DNA of 41,841 nucleotides from an uncultured Clostridia bacterium. GTDB taxonomy: Bacteria > Bacillota > Clostridia > TANB77 > CAG-508. Below the pieces are notes generated by a model that saw only the letters and a list, made by a program, of their open reading frames with translations, did no database searches and was not told where the DNA came from. Position numbers and translations under genes: made by a program. Each line of letters begins with the position of its first letter. Positions within the stretch are counted from its first letter, which is position 1. The stretch is taken from the NCBI GenBank assembly GCA_934178555.1, contig CAKPQL010000014.1, positions 1-41,841 on the forward strand. Reading direction: 5' to 3'. Positions 32,133 through 41,674 of the stretch are shown piece after piece.

Positions 32133-34244
32133 ATGTTTAAAACTTATTCAATGGAACTAGCAGGAAGGACATTAACAATCGAAACAGGGAAAATGGCTGG
32201 ATTAGCTAATGGAAGTGTACTTGTAAAATATGGAGAGACACAAGTGTTAGTAAATGTTACAGCATCTAAAGAACCAAAAGAAGGAATAGACTTTTTCCCA
32301 TTATCAGTAGATTATCAAGAAAGATTATATGCTGTGGGAAAAATACCAGGAAGCTTTACTAAGAGAGAGGGAAAACCTACTGATAAAGCAATATTAGTAT
32401 CAAGAGTAATAGATAGACCAATACGTCCGTTATTTCCAAAAGATTTTAGAAATGATGTATGCGTAGAAGCATTAGTATTATCAGTAGAACCAGATAATTC
32501 ACCAGAAATATGTGCAATGATAGGTTCATCTGCGGCTCTTTCAATATCAGATATACCATTTGGAGGACCAACAGGTTCTGTAAGTGTAGGTTATGTTGAT
32601 GATAAAATTGTTATAAATCCTACATTAGAACAAAGAGAAAAAAGTAGATTAAATTTAACTGTTGCAGGAACAATGGAAAAAATAGCAATGATAGAAGCTG
32701 GAGCAGACGAAATACCAGATGCAACTATGCTAGAAGCAATAAAAGCTGCACATGTAGAAATTAAAAAAATATGTGAGTTCATATCTAAAATAAAAGCAGA
32801 AATAGGAAAACCAAAATTTGAATATAAATCTTTTGCAGTAGACGAAGAGTTCTACAAAGAAATAGAAGAAAACTTTAAAGAAAGAATGTACAATGATGTA
32901 CAAGCTGTAGATAAAGAAGTAAGAGATAAAAATATAGATATGATAACAGAAGACGTAACAAAATATATTGCAGAGAAATATGGAGAAGAAGAGGCTGAAT
33001 CTAGAAAACAAGACATAGCAGATAGTATATACAAATTAGAGAAAAAATGTGTAAGAGAAATGATATATAATGAGCATAAAAGGCCAGATGGAAGAAAAAT
33101 AGATGAAATTAGACCTTTATCATGTGAAGTTGGATTATTGCCAAGAGCTCATGGAAGTGCATTATTTACTAGAGGACAAACTCAAGTTTTATCAGTTGCA
33201 ACATTGGGAATGACGAGTGAAGAACAAATATTAGATGGATTAGATGAAGAGGAATCAAAAAGATATATACATCATTATAACTTCCCAGGATATAGTGTTG
33301 GAGAAGCTAAACCATCTAGAGGACCAGGAAGAAGAGAAATTGGGCATGGTGCTTTAGCAGAAAGAGCTTTAGTTCCAGTAATACCTTCTACAGAAGAATT
33401 TCCATATACAATAAGAGTGGTATCAGAAGTTTTAAGTTCAAACGGTTCAACATCACAGGCAAGTATATGTGGAAGTACTTTGGCATTAATGGATGCTGGT
33501 GTTCCAATAAAAAATCCAGTAGCAGGAATTTCAACAGGATTAGTAACAGATCCAGAAGATGATACAAAATATGTTATGCTTACAGATATTCAAGGATTAG
33601 AAGATTTCTTTGGAGATATGGATTTTAAAGTTGGTGGAACAAAAAATGGAATTACAGCAATACAAGTAGATATAAAAGTGGATGGACTATCATATAATGT
33701 AATAGAAGAAGCTTTTGCAAGAACAAAGAAAGCAAGAGAATATATATTAGATGAAATAATGTTAAAGCAAATAGCAAAACCAAGAGAAGAAATATCAAAA
33801 TATGCACCAAAAATTATATCAATTAATATAAATCCAGATAAAATTAGAGATGTTATAGGAACAGGCGGAAAAGTTATAAACAAAATAATTGCACAAACAG
33901 GTGTAAAAATGGACATAGAAGAAGATGGAAAAGTTTGTATTTATTCAGCTGATAGTGAAGGTGCAAAAAAAGCATTAAAAATGGTAGAGGATATTACAAG
34001 AGAAATAGAAGTAGATGGTATATATACAGGAACAGTAACTAAAATTATGCCATTTGGTGCTTTTGTAGATATCGGTGGAGGAAAAGAAGGATTATTACAC
34101 ATTTCAAAAATATCAAAAGAAAGAATTGAACATGTTGAAGATGTGCTACATGTTGGAGATGAAGTAACAGTAAAAGTATATGAAATAGATTCACAGGGAA
34201 GAATAAACTTAACTAAAAAGGATATAGAAGGACAAGAAAATTAA
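32133..34244 (+). CDS. pnp: Polyribonucleotide nucleotidyltransferase (PNPase)
   Basis: PNPase degrades RNA 3' to 5' by phosphorolysis. The 703-residue protein has two RNase PH domains: the first from about residue 10 (YGETQVLVNVTASKEPKEGI, then RPIRPLFPKDFRNDV) and the second from about 310 (RPDGRKIDEIRPLSCEVGLL, GSALFTRGQTQVLSVATLG). An all-helical linker joins them. A KH domain (about 555-615, IRDVIGTGGKVINKIIAQTG) and an S1 domain (about 625-695, GTVTKIMPFGAFVDIGGGKE) complete the usual order. GGAGGA precedes the ATG. The leader contains a long hairpin that could serve autoregulation. Confidence 0.98.
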   Translation: MFKTYSMELAGRTLTIETGKMAGLANGSVLVKYGETQVLVNVTASKEPKEGIDFFPLSVDYQERLYAVGKIPGSFTKREGKPTDKAILVSRVIDRPIRPLFPKDFRNDVCVEALVLSVEPDNSPEICAMIGSSAALSISDIPFGGPTGSVSVGYVDDKIVINPTLEQREKSRLNLTVAGTMEKIAMIEAGADEIPDATMLEAIKAAHVEIKKICEFISKIKAEIGKPKFEYKSFAVDEEFYKEIEENFKERMYNDVQAVDKEVRDKNIDMITEDVTKYIAEKYGEEEAESRKQDIADSIYKLEKKCVREMIYNEHKRPDGRKIDEIRPLSCEVGLLPRAHGSALFTRGQTQVLSVATLGMTSEEQILDGLDEEESKRYIHHYNFPGYSVGEAKPSRGPGRREIGHGALAERALVPVIPSTEEFPYTIRVVSEVLSSNGSTSQASICGSTLALMDAGVPIKNPVAGISTGLVTDPEDDTKYVMLTDIQGLEDFFGDMDFKVGGTKNGITAIQVDIKVDGLSYNVIEEAFARTKKAREYILDEIMLKQIAKPREEISKYAPKIISININPDKIRDVIGTGGKVINKIIAQTGVKMDIEEDGKVCIYSADSEGAKKALKMVEDITREIEVDGIYTGTVTKIMPFGAFVDIGGGKEGLLHISKISKERIEHVEDVLHVGDEVTVKVYEIDSQGRINLTKKDIEGQEN

Positions 34245-34330
34245 GAAATGTGTTGAATTTTGCCGAATAAGATAGTATAATAAAATAGTATTAAATTTAT
34301 AAAAACTAATATAAAAGAGAGGTAAAATTA

Positions 34331-35560
34331 ATGGAATATCTATACATGCTTCAACAAGCATTAGTTTGGATTATAACTATATTTTGGGTATATCAAATAA
34401 TGGTAAGTGTGTGCTCACTTATAAAATTAAAAGAAAAACCTTTACTAATAAATAAACAACATAAATTTATGGCTATTATACCAGCTCATAATGAGGAACA
34501 TGTTATAAAAAATTTAGTAGATAGTTTACAAAAACAGAATTATCCAAAAGAGTTGTTAGATATATATGTAATTGCAGATAATTGCACAGATAATACTGCA
34601 CAAATAGCTAGAGATGCAGGAGCAATAGTGTTTGAAAGATTTGATGAAGAAAAGAAGACAAAGGGCTATGCTTTACAATGGTTTTTATCACAAAAAATAG
34701 AAGAAAATGCTGATTATGATGCAATGTTTATATTTGACGCTGATAATATAGTAGATGAAAACTTTACAAAGGCAATGAACAAGAAACTTTGTCAAGGTGA
34801 AGAAGTTGTTCAAGGATATAGAGATATAAAAAATCCTACGGATAGTTGGATTACAGCAGGATATGCTATATTTTATTGGACAATGCATAGATTTTATCAT
34901 TTAGCAAGATATAACTTGGGATTATCTCCACTATTAAATGGTACAGGTTTTATGGTTAAATTTGATCTTATAAAACAACAAGGTGGATGGAATACAAAAA
35001 CTCTTACAGAGGATATAGAGTATTCATTAATAAATATTGCAAAAGGTAGAAAATTAGGTTGGGCAACAGATGCAATAGTATATGATGAACAACCGGTTGA
35101 ATTTAGCCAATCATGGAAACAAAGAACAAGATGGACAGTTGGACATTTGCAATGTATGAAATTGTATACAAAGGATTTAGCAAAAGGTATAAAAGAGAAT
35201 AAAACATTAATGAATTTTGATGGATTCTTATATATATTGGGAATACCAATGATGCTTATAACATTTTTATTATTATTTGTTAATTTGGTAATTTATTTAG
35301 CAAGCGGAATGACTACAGCAGCTTTATTATGGAATTATGCAAGATATTTAGGGGCAACATTCTTAATGCCAATAGCAACAGCAGTTTTAATTTTAGCATT
35401 AGATAAAAGACCAATTAGACCTATGATAAAAGGACTATTATGTTATCCTATATTTATGGGTTCATGGATAATAATAAATATAAAATCTTTAATAAAACCA
35501 GATACAAGATGGGAAAAAATAGATCACGTAAGAGATGTAAAAATAAACGAAGTAGTATAG
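34331..35560 (+). CDS. Family 2 glycosyltransferase, membrane-bound
   Basis: The 409-residue protein has an N-terminal helix (about 7-27), a GT-A catalytic domain and C-terminal helices (about 295-325 and 335-360, plus one near 375). GT2 motifs are IIPAHNEEHVIKNLVDSL, the DxD-type FIFDADNIVD, GTGFMVK, LTEDIEYSL and the processive-type QRTRWTVGH. The arrangement is that of GT2 enzymes that make wall or capsule polysaccharides or glycolipids; the acceptor is unknown. AGAGAGG precedes the ATG. Alone between pnp and the P-loop gene, with a modest hairpin after it. Confidence 0.88.
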   Translation: MEYLYMLQQALVWIITIFWVYQIMVSVCSLIKLKEKPLLINKQHKFMAIIPAHNEEHVIKNLVDSLQKQNYPKELLDIYVIADNCTDNTAQIARDAGAIVFERFDEEKKTKGYALQWFLSQKIEENADYDAMFIFDADNIVDENFTKAMNKKLCQGEEVVQGYRDIKNPTDSWITAGYAIFYWTMHRFYHLARYNLGLSPLLNGTGFMVKFDLIKQQGGWNTKTLTEDIEYSLINIAKGRKLGWATDAIVYDEQPVEFSQSWKQRTRWTVGHLQCMKLYTKDLAKGIKENKTLMNFDGFLYILGIPMMLITFLLLFVNLVIYLASGMTTAALLWNYARYLGATFLMPIATAVLILALDKRPIRPMIKGLLCYPIFMGSWIIINIKSLIKPDTRWEKIDHVRDVKINEVV

Positions 35561-35588
35561 CTTGAAAAATAATTTAAAGAACATATGA

Positions 35589-35620
35589 ATATGGCAGAAG
35601 ATAATTGCTTCTGTCATATT
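35589..35620 (+). terminator. Hairpin after the glycosyltransferase gene
   Basis: ATGGCAGAAG pairs with CTTCTGTCAT (one G-U) around ATAATTG. The T run after it is weak (ATTTAA), so termination may be partial. Confidence 0.55.
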
Positions 35621-35656
35621 TAATATAAATATATATTAAATAGAAAGGGATTAAAC

Positions 35657-36520
35657 ATGTTAATAGATCCAAGAATTGTAATACTTGACCCCAAAATTAA
35701 AGTATATGCATTTGTGGGACCTTCTGGTACAGGTAAAAGCTATAGAGCACAAATGGTTGCAAGTGAAAAAGGCGTTAATTTTATAATAGATGATGGACTG
35801 CTTATAAAAGATAATGAAGTAGTTGCCGGAAGTTCTGCTAAGAAAGCTCCTACAAAAATAGAAACTGTAAAGAAAGCATTGTTTACGCGACCAGAGGAGC
35901 AATTAGAAATAAAAAAAACGTTAAGGAAGTTAAAAGCAGATAGTATATTAATTTTGGGTACTTCAGATGGAATGGTACAAAAAATTCAAGAAAACTTGGG
36001 ATTACCAAAAATTTCTGAGACAATATATATAAATGATGTAGCGACAGAAGAAGAAATGCAAACAGCAAGAAGAATTAGACAAACAGAAGGAAAACATGTA
36101 ATACCAGTACCAACTTTTGAAATAAAAAAAGATTTTTCAGGGTATCTTTTAGATCCTTTACAAATATTTAAGTCTAAAGGAAAAAATTCAAAACCATACA
36201 TATCTGAAAAATCAATCATAAGACCAACTTTTAGCTATTTAGGAAATTTTCAGATATCTGATAATGTTTTTAGGCAGATAATAGAATATCTTGCAGGAAA
36301 AACTCCAGCAATATATCAGGCAAATAAAATACGAATAAACAATTATCCAGAAGGAATGTGCATATATTTAGAAGTTGTTATAGTATATGGATATAATATA
36401 TTACAGGAATTACATGATTTTAAACAGAAATGTAAAAGAGAAATAGAAAGATTAACAACAATGAATGTGGAATCTATAGATATAGTGGCAAAAGGAATAC
36501 AGATGCCAGAGCAAAAGTAA
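35657..36520 (+). CDS. P-loop protein with C-terminal Asp23/Gls24-like domain
   Basis: The 287-residue cytosolic protein begins with a Walker A motif, GPSGTGKS (residues 21-28), then IIDDGLLI, a possible Walker B-like strand ILILGTSDG, and a further helical part to about 165. Residues about 205-287 look like an Asp23/Gls24 domain (YLEVVIVYGYNILQELHDFK, then TMNVESIDIVAKGIQ), a fold found in envelope-stress and surface-associated proteins. Joining a nucleotide-binding domain to it is unusual to my knowledge. AAAGGGA is the ribosome site. Lies just upstream of cwlD. What it hydrolyses or binds is unknown. Confidence 0.65.
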   Translation: MLIDPRIVILDPKIKVYAFVGPSGTGKSYRAQMVASEKGVNFIIDDGLLIKDNEVVAGSSAKKAPTKIETVKKALFTRPEEQLEIKKTLRKLKADSILILGTSDGMVQKIQENLGLPKISETIYINDVATEEEMQTARRIRQTEGKHVIPVPTFEIKKDFSGYLLDPLQIFKSKGKNSKPYISEKSIIRPTFSYLGNFQISDNVFRQIIEYLAGKTPAIYQANKIRINNYPEGMCIYLEVVIVYGYNILQELHDFKQKCKREIERLTTMNVESIDIVAKGIQMPEQK

Positions 36521-36557
36521 GAATGAATAATTATTAGATAAATAATGTAATATATAC

Positions 36558-36605
36558 AACTCTCCTAAAATATAATGGTAACAAATTATATTTTGAAGGG
36601 GAGTT
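36558..36605 (+). promoter_or_regulatory. Hairpin sequestering the cwlD ribosome site
   Basis: AACTCTCC (36558-36565) pairs with GGGGAGTT (36598-36605), and AAAATATAAT (36567-36576) pairs perfectly with ATTATATTTT (36585-36594), with an 8-nt loop. The GGGGAG site for GTG 36611 is inside the lower stem. Transcripts read from upstream would be silenced, while one starting inside the stem would not. Confidence 0.65.
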
Positions 36606-36610
36606 TTATT

Positions 36611-37324
36611 GTGATTGTATTAAGAAAAAAGAGAATAATATTAATATTTACATGTGTGCTGGTATCAGTATGTTTGTTTAATATAGTACCACATTTAGAA
36701 AATAATACTGCTGTACCAACAGTTTCTTTGCCTGTTAGTAATAAAGTGATTGTACTAGATGCGGGGCACGGAAGTCCTGATGGTGGAGCAGAAAGTGCCA
36801 ATGGACTTCATGAAGATGATATAAATCTTGCAATAACTTTAAAAGTTCAAAGTTTATTAGAACAAAGTGGGGCAACAGTAATTTTAACAAGGTCAGATGA
36901 AAATGGAATATATGATTTAGATAAGAAAACATTAAAAGAGAAAAAAGTGTCAGATATAAAAAATAGAGTAAAAATAGGAAATGAATCAAGTGCAAATATA
37001 TTTGTATCTATACACCTAAATAAAATACCACAAAGTCAATATTGGGGATGGCAGACATTTTATAGAAAAGATGATGAACAAAGTAAAAAAATAGCAGATA
37101 GTATACAGAGCTCATTAAAAACTACGATACAAAGGGAGAATGACAGAGTGGCATTGGGAATAGATAATATATATATAGTAAAAAACGTTACAATTCCAAT
37201 AGGAATAGTAGAATGTGGATTTTTGTCAAATCCAGAAGAAGAACAATTATTAAAACAAGAAGAGTATCAAGATAAATTAGCTTGGGGAATCTACACAGGA
37301 ATAATGGATTATTTTTACAATTGA
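36611..37324 (+). CDS. cwlD: N-acetylmuramoyl-L-alanine amidase, CwlD-like
   Basis: CwlD acts in spore cortex synthesis, trimming peptides from muramic acid before muramic-lactam forms. I start at GTG 36611, eight bases after GGGGAG; an ATG at 36575 in the same frame lies within the hairpin loop and has no ribosome site. The 237-residue product has one N-terminal membrane segment (about 8-26) and an Amidase_3 domain with the zinc site: His in LDAGHGSPDGGAE, Glu in LHEDDINLA, His in VSIHLNK, and catalytic Glu in IVECGFLSNPEEE. Its presence supports an endospore former. A terminator follows. Confidence 0.88.
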   Translation: MIVLRKKRIILIFTCVLVSVCLFNIVPHLENNTAVPTVSLPVSNKVIVLDAGHGSPDGGAESANGLHEDDINLAITLKVQSLLEQSGATVILTRSDENGIYDLDKKTLKEKKVSDIKNRVKIGNESSANIFVSIHLNKIPQSQYWGWQTFYRKDDEQSKKIADSIQSSLKTTIQRENDRVALGIDNIYIVKNVTIPIGIVECGFLSNPEEEQLLKQEEYQDKLAWGIYTGIMDYFYN

Positions 37325-37403
37325 TTGCTTTTATGTGTAAAAAATGACATAAATCACAAGATAAAAATGTGGCGTTGGCGACATAATGCTATTGAGTGAT
37401 AAC

Positions 37404-37437
37404 TTTTGGAGTAGGTTTTATTGCCTACTCCTTTTTC
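37404..37437 (+). terminator. Terminator after cwlD
   Basis: GGAGTAGG and CCTACTCC form a perfect 8-bp stem around an 8-nt loop, followed by TTTTTCT. Confidence 0.9.
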
Positions 37438-37542
37438 TATTTTATTCGTAATTTAATTGTTATAAAAAATAAAAAAATGTTGCTAAAAATCTTTTTTTAA
37501 TATATTATAGTATCGTATTTTATAAAAAGAGAGTTGATATAC

Positions 37543-40500
37543 GTGTATTTAAAAAGAATGGAATTGCAAGGATTCAAATCATTTGCAGATAAAACTACAT
37601 TAGAATTTATGCCAGGAATAACGGCTGTAATAGGCCCTAACGGTTCTGGAAAAAGTAATATATCAGATGCTATTCGTTGGGTTTTAGGAGAGCAAAGTAT
37701 GAAATCTTTAAGAGGGGCTAAATCTGAAGATATAATCTTTGCAGGAACTCAAAATAGAAAATCTTTAGGGTTTGCAGAAGTTTCTATTGTTATAGATAAT
37801 ACAGATGGCAAGCTTCCAATAGAATATTCTGAAGTTACTGTAACCAGAAGAATATATAGAAGTGGCGAAACAGGATATTACATAAACAAAGCACCTTGTA
37901 GATTAAAAGATATACTAGAATTATTTATGGATACTGGAATTGGGAAAGACGGTTATTCTATAATTGGACAAGGAAAAATAGATGAGATATTAAGTAATAA
38001 ATCAGAGGACAGAAGAAATATATTCGAAGAAGCAGCAGGTATTGTAAAATATAGGGTTCGTAAGGTAGATTCTGAGAAAAAACTAGAGCAAACCAAGGTA
38101 AATTTATTAAGAATAAATGATATATTATCAGAAATAGAAGGAACAATTGAGCCATTAAAAATCCAAGCAGAAAAGGCAAAAAAATTTTTAGATTTAAGAG
38201 AAGAACTAAAAGGTATAGAAATAGGGTTATTCTTGCATAACATAGATATGTATAAGCAAAAAATAGAAGAAGTTGCAAAAGATATAGAGATAATGAGTAG
38301 TCAATGTGAAAATGAAGAGAAGGCGTTGCAGGATAAGCAACAATTAAAAGAGCAATTAAAAGTAGAAGTTGATGAATTAATTAACAAAATAGAAGAAATG
38401 CAAAACTTATCTTTTGAAAGTACAAATAAAATAGAAAAATTAAATTCAGAAATAAGTGTGGCACAAAATAGAATTCAAAATAATAAAGAAAATTATGAAA
38501 GATATGCAGTAGAAATAGATGAAATAAATGAAAGAATTCAAAAATTAGAAGAAGAAAAGCAAGCTAAAATTCAGAAAAAAACTAATTTGTTTTCAAATAA
38601 GGAAAAGTTTCAAAAAGAACTAGAAGAAAAGGAAAAAGCCTTAGCCGAAATAACTTCAAAATTATCAGAACAAGAGACTAAAATTGAGGGCAAAAAGAAA
38701 ATTGTACAAGACAATATAGACATAAGATATGAAAAATTAGCGGATATAAATACACAAAAAATTAATTATGAAAATTATGAGAAACGCGAAACCACAGTAA
38801 AAGCAGAGATTCAAACAACAATATCAGAGTTAGATCAAAATAGATTGTCAAAAGAAGAAATATCTAAAACATTTTATGAAATAGAAGGTAAGAAAAACAA
38901 TATAACAAAAGAACTAAATAAAATAAGTGAAGAGACTAATAAAAGAACTAAGAAAATTGAAGAATTTGACACGAATATTAATAATCTATTATCTGAAAGT
39001 AGGATAAAAGAATCAAGATTAAAATTCTTAATAGAAACAGAAAAGGAAAAAGAAGGATATACAAAATCTGTAAAATCATTATTATTAGATTGCGAAAAAG
39101 ATGTTTCATTGAATAAAGGTGTTCATGGTGTACTTGCAAACCTAATATCTGCACCAAAAGAATACGAGACAGCTATAGAATTTGCTCTAGGTGGAGTACT
39201 ACAAAATATAGTAACAGACAAGGAAGAGGATGCTAAAAAATTAGTAGAACATTTAAGAAAGTATAACTTAGGTAGGGCATCTTTTTTACCAATATCTTCA
39301 GTAAAAGGAAGAAAACTGGACAAGCTTATAAAAAATGCTTTAAGTGGAGTAATTGGAATTGCATCAGACTTAGTAAGTTACGATAAAAGATATGATGGAA
39401 TAGTTCAAAACTTATTAGGAAGAACAGTAATTGTGGATACAATGGATACAGGAATTGCACTTGCAAAACAAAATGGATATTCATTTAAAATAGTTACATT
39501 AAAAGGAGATATGATAAATCCATCTGGTGCAATATCTGGAGGTTCAGTTGCAACTAAAACAGTAAGTATTTTAGGAAGAGCAAATGAAATTGAGGCTTTA
39601 GAAAAAGAAATAAAATCAATAGAGAAAAAATTAGAGAAAATAAAATTAGAAAAACAACAATATTTATTAGAAAATGAAGGCATAATAGAGAAAACAAAAG
39701 AATTGGAAAGAGAATTGCAAGAAATAGATATTGTATATGCAACAGAAAAGCAGAAAGTATTATTTGTAGAGCAAAATGTATTAAAATTGGAAACTAAATT
39801 AGCTTCTTTAAAAGATGAATTGAAAGAATTGCAAACAAAGAAAGAAGAAAATGTTAAATTAAAAGAACAAATAGAAGAAGAAATTTCAAAAATAGATGAA
39901 GAAAATGAAAAGCTAAATGTAGAAATAAATAGCTTTGCAGAGATAAATTCAGACAATCAAAAATATGTAGATGATTTGAATTTTGATATTACAAACTTAA
40001 AAATTTCTGTTTCATCTTTTGATGAAAGTGAAAGCTCAATAGACGAGATGGTTGCAAGAATAGATGAAGACATAAAAAATAACAAATTAAGTATAGAAAA
40101 TAAAACCACTGATAGAGAAAAAATTGTAGAAGATAATAAAGAATTAGAAATAAGAATAGAAGAAATAACAAAAGAAATAGAAAATGTAAAACAAGAAGTA
40201 CAAACAAGTGGAAGTAGAGTTGAAGAATTAAAAAATTCTAGAACAGAGAAAAACAAACGATTAGAAGATACAGAAGAAGCAATAAAAGATCAATTTAAAA
40301 TTATTGATGATTTAAAAGACCAAGTTTCTAAATTAGAATTAAAGAAATCTAAAACAGATATAGAATTGGAACAGGTTGTTAACAAAATGTGGGAGGAATA
40401 TGAAGTAACTCCAAACAATGCAAAAGAATATGCAAAACCAACAAATGTAGCATTAGTAACTAAAAGAGTAAATGAATTGAGAAATGATATAAAATCATTA

Positions 40501-41091
40501 GGAAGTATAAATATAGATTCAATAGAAGAATATAAACAAACTAAAGAAAGATATGACTTTATGTGTGAGCAAAGACTTGATTTAGAAAATACAAGTGCTA
40601 AACTTAGAAAAGTAATACAAGAAATGACTAATATAATGAAAGAACAGTTTTCAAAACAATTTAAAATAATAAATAAAAACTTTGGAGAGGTATTTAAAGA
40701 ATTATTTGGTGGAGGAAAAGCTGAGTTAAAATTGGCTGATGAAAACAATATTTTAGAATGTGGAATAGATATAGAAGTTCAGCCACCAGGAAAAAAATTA
40801 CAAAATATGATGTTATTATCTGGAGGAGAAAGAGCTTTTACTGCAATAGCACTACTTTTTGCAATACTAAAAATAAATCCATCACCATTTTGTGTACTAG
40901 ATGAAATTGAAGCAGCACTTGATGATGTAAATGTATACAGATATGCAGAATACTTGAAGAAATTTACAGAACATACGCAATTTTTAGTAATAACACATAG
41001 AAAAGGAACAATGGAAGCAGCCGATACGGTTTATGGAATAACAATGGAAGAAAATGGAATAAGTAAATTATTATCAATGAAATTAAAATAA
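37543..41091 (+). CDS. smc: Chromosome partition protein SMC
   Basis: SMC is the ATPase of the bacterial condensin with ScpA and ScpB. I start at GTG 37543 (YLKRMELQGFKSFADKT follows, as in other SMC proteins) rather than TTG 37534, because AGAGAG is better spaced to it. The 1182-residue product has Walker A GPNGSGKSN (31-39), long coiled coils (about 165-500 and 680-1010), a hinge between (about 510-660, with GVHGVLANLISAPKEYETAI and NPSGAISGGSV), then the C-terminal head with LLSGGERAF (signature) and FCVLDEIEAALDD (Walker B). A terminator follows; no ftsY or rnc is attached here as in some genomes. Confidence 0.97.
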   Translation: MYLKRMELQGFKSFADKTTLEFMPGITAVIGPNGSGKSNISDAIRWVLGEQSMKSLRGAKSEDIIFAGTQNRKSLGFAEVSIVIDNTDGKLPIEYSEVTVTRRIYRSGETGYYINKAPCRLKDILELFMDTGIGKDGYSIIGQGKIDEILSNKSEDRRNIFEEAAGIVKYRVRKVDSEKKLEQTKVNLLRINDILSEIEGTIEPLKIQAEKAKKFLDLREELKGIEIGLFLHNIDMYKQKIEEVAKDIEIMSSQCENEEKALQDKQQLKEQLKVEVDELINKIEEMQNLSFESTNKIEKLNSEISVAQNRIQNNKENYERYAVEIDEINERIQKLEEEKQAKIQKKTNLFSNKEKFQKELEEKEKALAEITSKLSEQETKIEGKKKIVQDNIDIRYEKLADINTQKINYENYEKRETTVKAEIQTTISELDQNRLSKEEISKTFYEIEGKKNNITKELNKISEETNKRTKKIEEFDTNINNLLSESRIKESRLKFLIETEKEKEGYTKSVKSLLLDCEKDVSLNKGVHGVLANLISAPKEYETAIEFALGGVLQNIVTDKEEDAKKLVEHLRKYNLGRASFLPISSVKGRKLDKLIKNALSGVIGIASDLVSYDKRYDGIVQNLLGRTVIVDTMDTGIALAKQNGYSFKIVTLKGDMINPSGAISGGSVATKTVSILGRANEIEALEKEIKSIEKKLEKIKLEKQQYLLENEGIIEKTKELERELQEIDIVYATEKQKVLFVEQNVLKLETKLASLKDELKELQTKKEENVKLKEQIEEEISKIDEENEKLNVEINSFAEINSDNQKYVDDLNFDITNLKISVSSFDESESSIDEMVARIDEDIKNNKLSIENKTTDREKIVEDNKELEIRIEEITKEIENVKQEVQTSGSRVEELKNSRTEKNKRLEDTEEAIKDQFKIIDDLKDQVSKLELKKSKTDIELEQVVNKMWEEYEVTPNNAKEYAKPTNVALVTKRVNELRNDIKSLGSINIDSIEEYKQTKERYDFMCEQRLDLENTSAKLRKVIQEMTNIMKEQFSKQFKIINKNFGEVFKELFGGGKAELKLADENNILECGIDIEVQPPGKKLQNMMLLSGGERAFTAIALLFAILKINPSPFCVLDEIEAALDDVNVYRYAEYLKKFTEHTQFLVITHRKGTMEAADTVYGITMEENGISKLLSMKLK

Positions 41092-41147
41092 AAAACATTT
41101 TAGGAGATTTTAAATAAGAAAATGAGTATATTCTGAGTCTTCTGGCT

Positions 41148-41200
41148 AAAAAAACAGGTTAGGTAATTGACAATACTTAATCTGTTTTTCTATATACTCT
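41148..41200 (+). terminator. Terminator after smc
   Basis: AAACAGGTTA pairs with TAATCTGTTT (one G-U) around an A/T-rich loop, followed by TTCTATAT. Confidence 0.7.
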
Positions 41201-41229
41201 TGTTTTTTGTGCAAAATACAAAGTGTATA

Positions 41230-41262
41230 AAAAAACGGATTGCATACCATGCAATCCATACA
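41230..41262 (-). terminator. Terminator of the minus-strand lipoprotein gene
   Basis: GGATTGCAT and ATGCAATCC form a perfect 9-bp stem with a 3-nt loop (41237-41257). Read on the minus strand it is followed by a T run (A residues at 41229-41235). Confidence 0.85.
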
Positions 41263-41269
41263 TATAGAT

Positions 41270-41674
41270 TTAATTTTCATCAACTATTGCTTTACAAATT
41301 AATCCTTTCTCATCATATTCAAAACTTACAGAATACGTACTAGAGTTTTTTATCTTAGTTGCATCCATAGAGCTTTCTCCATTAATAACCAATTGAACTT
41401 TACCTATGTTACTATTTTCATTTGATGATTTAATAGATGCTATTAGAGATTTTACTTGAACACCTTTTACATTTTTTCCAAGATACATATCAAAGTTTGA
41501 ATTAAATACTGATTTTTCTTGTTCACTCATTGTTTTATAAGAATTATCTGTAGTTGTTTCATTTTTATTAGAATTTTCATTATTTGTATCCTCATTATTA
41601 ATAGAAGCACAACCAGTTAAAATAAACAAAATTAATATTAAAGTAAGTATACTTAAAAATATTTTTTTTCTCAT
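41270..41674 (-). CDS. Small lipoprotein of unknown function
   Basis: The 134-residue product has a lipoprotein signal peptide with lipobox LTGC (Cys22 is the predicted lipidated residue), then an Asn/Thr-rich linker (about 24-45), then a compact domain (NSNFDMYLGKNVKGVQVKSL, then YSVSFEYDEKGLICKAIVDE). I do not recognise a named family, though similar short clostridial lipoproteins with a GxNVKGxxVKxLI segment exist. Exported and membrane-anchored by inference. The ribosome site AAAGGAT precedes the ATG. It is convergent with smc and has its own terminator. The promoter should lie in 41675-41841, where no other gene is seen. Confidence 0.75.
   Translation of the reverse strand: MRKKIFLSILTLILILFILTGCASINNEDTNNENSNKNETTTDNSYKTMSEQEKSVFNSNFDMYLGKNVKGVQVKSLIASIKSSNENSNIGKVQLVINGESSMDATKIKNSSTYSVSFEYDEKGLICKAIVDEN

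Noticed and set aside
32730..33034. Minus-strand Phe/Tyr-rich frames inside pnp
   Set aside because: Composition reflects the complement of Glu/Lys-rich codons; no ribosome site or homology.
39405..40256. Long minus-strand Ser/Phe-rich frames opposite the smc coiled coil
   Set aside because: Typical complement of Glu/Lys-rich coiled-coil codons in AT-rich DNA.
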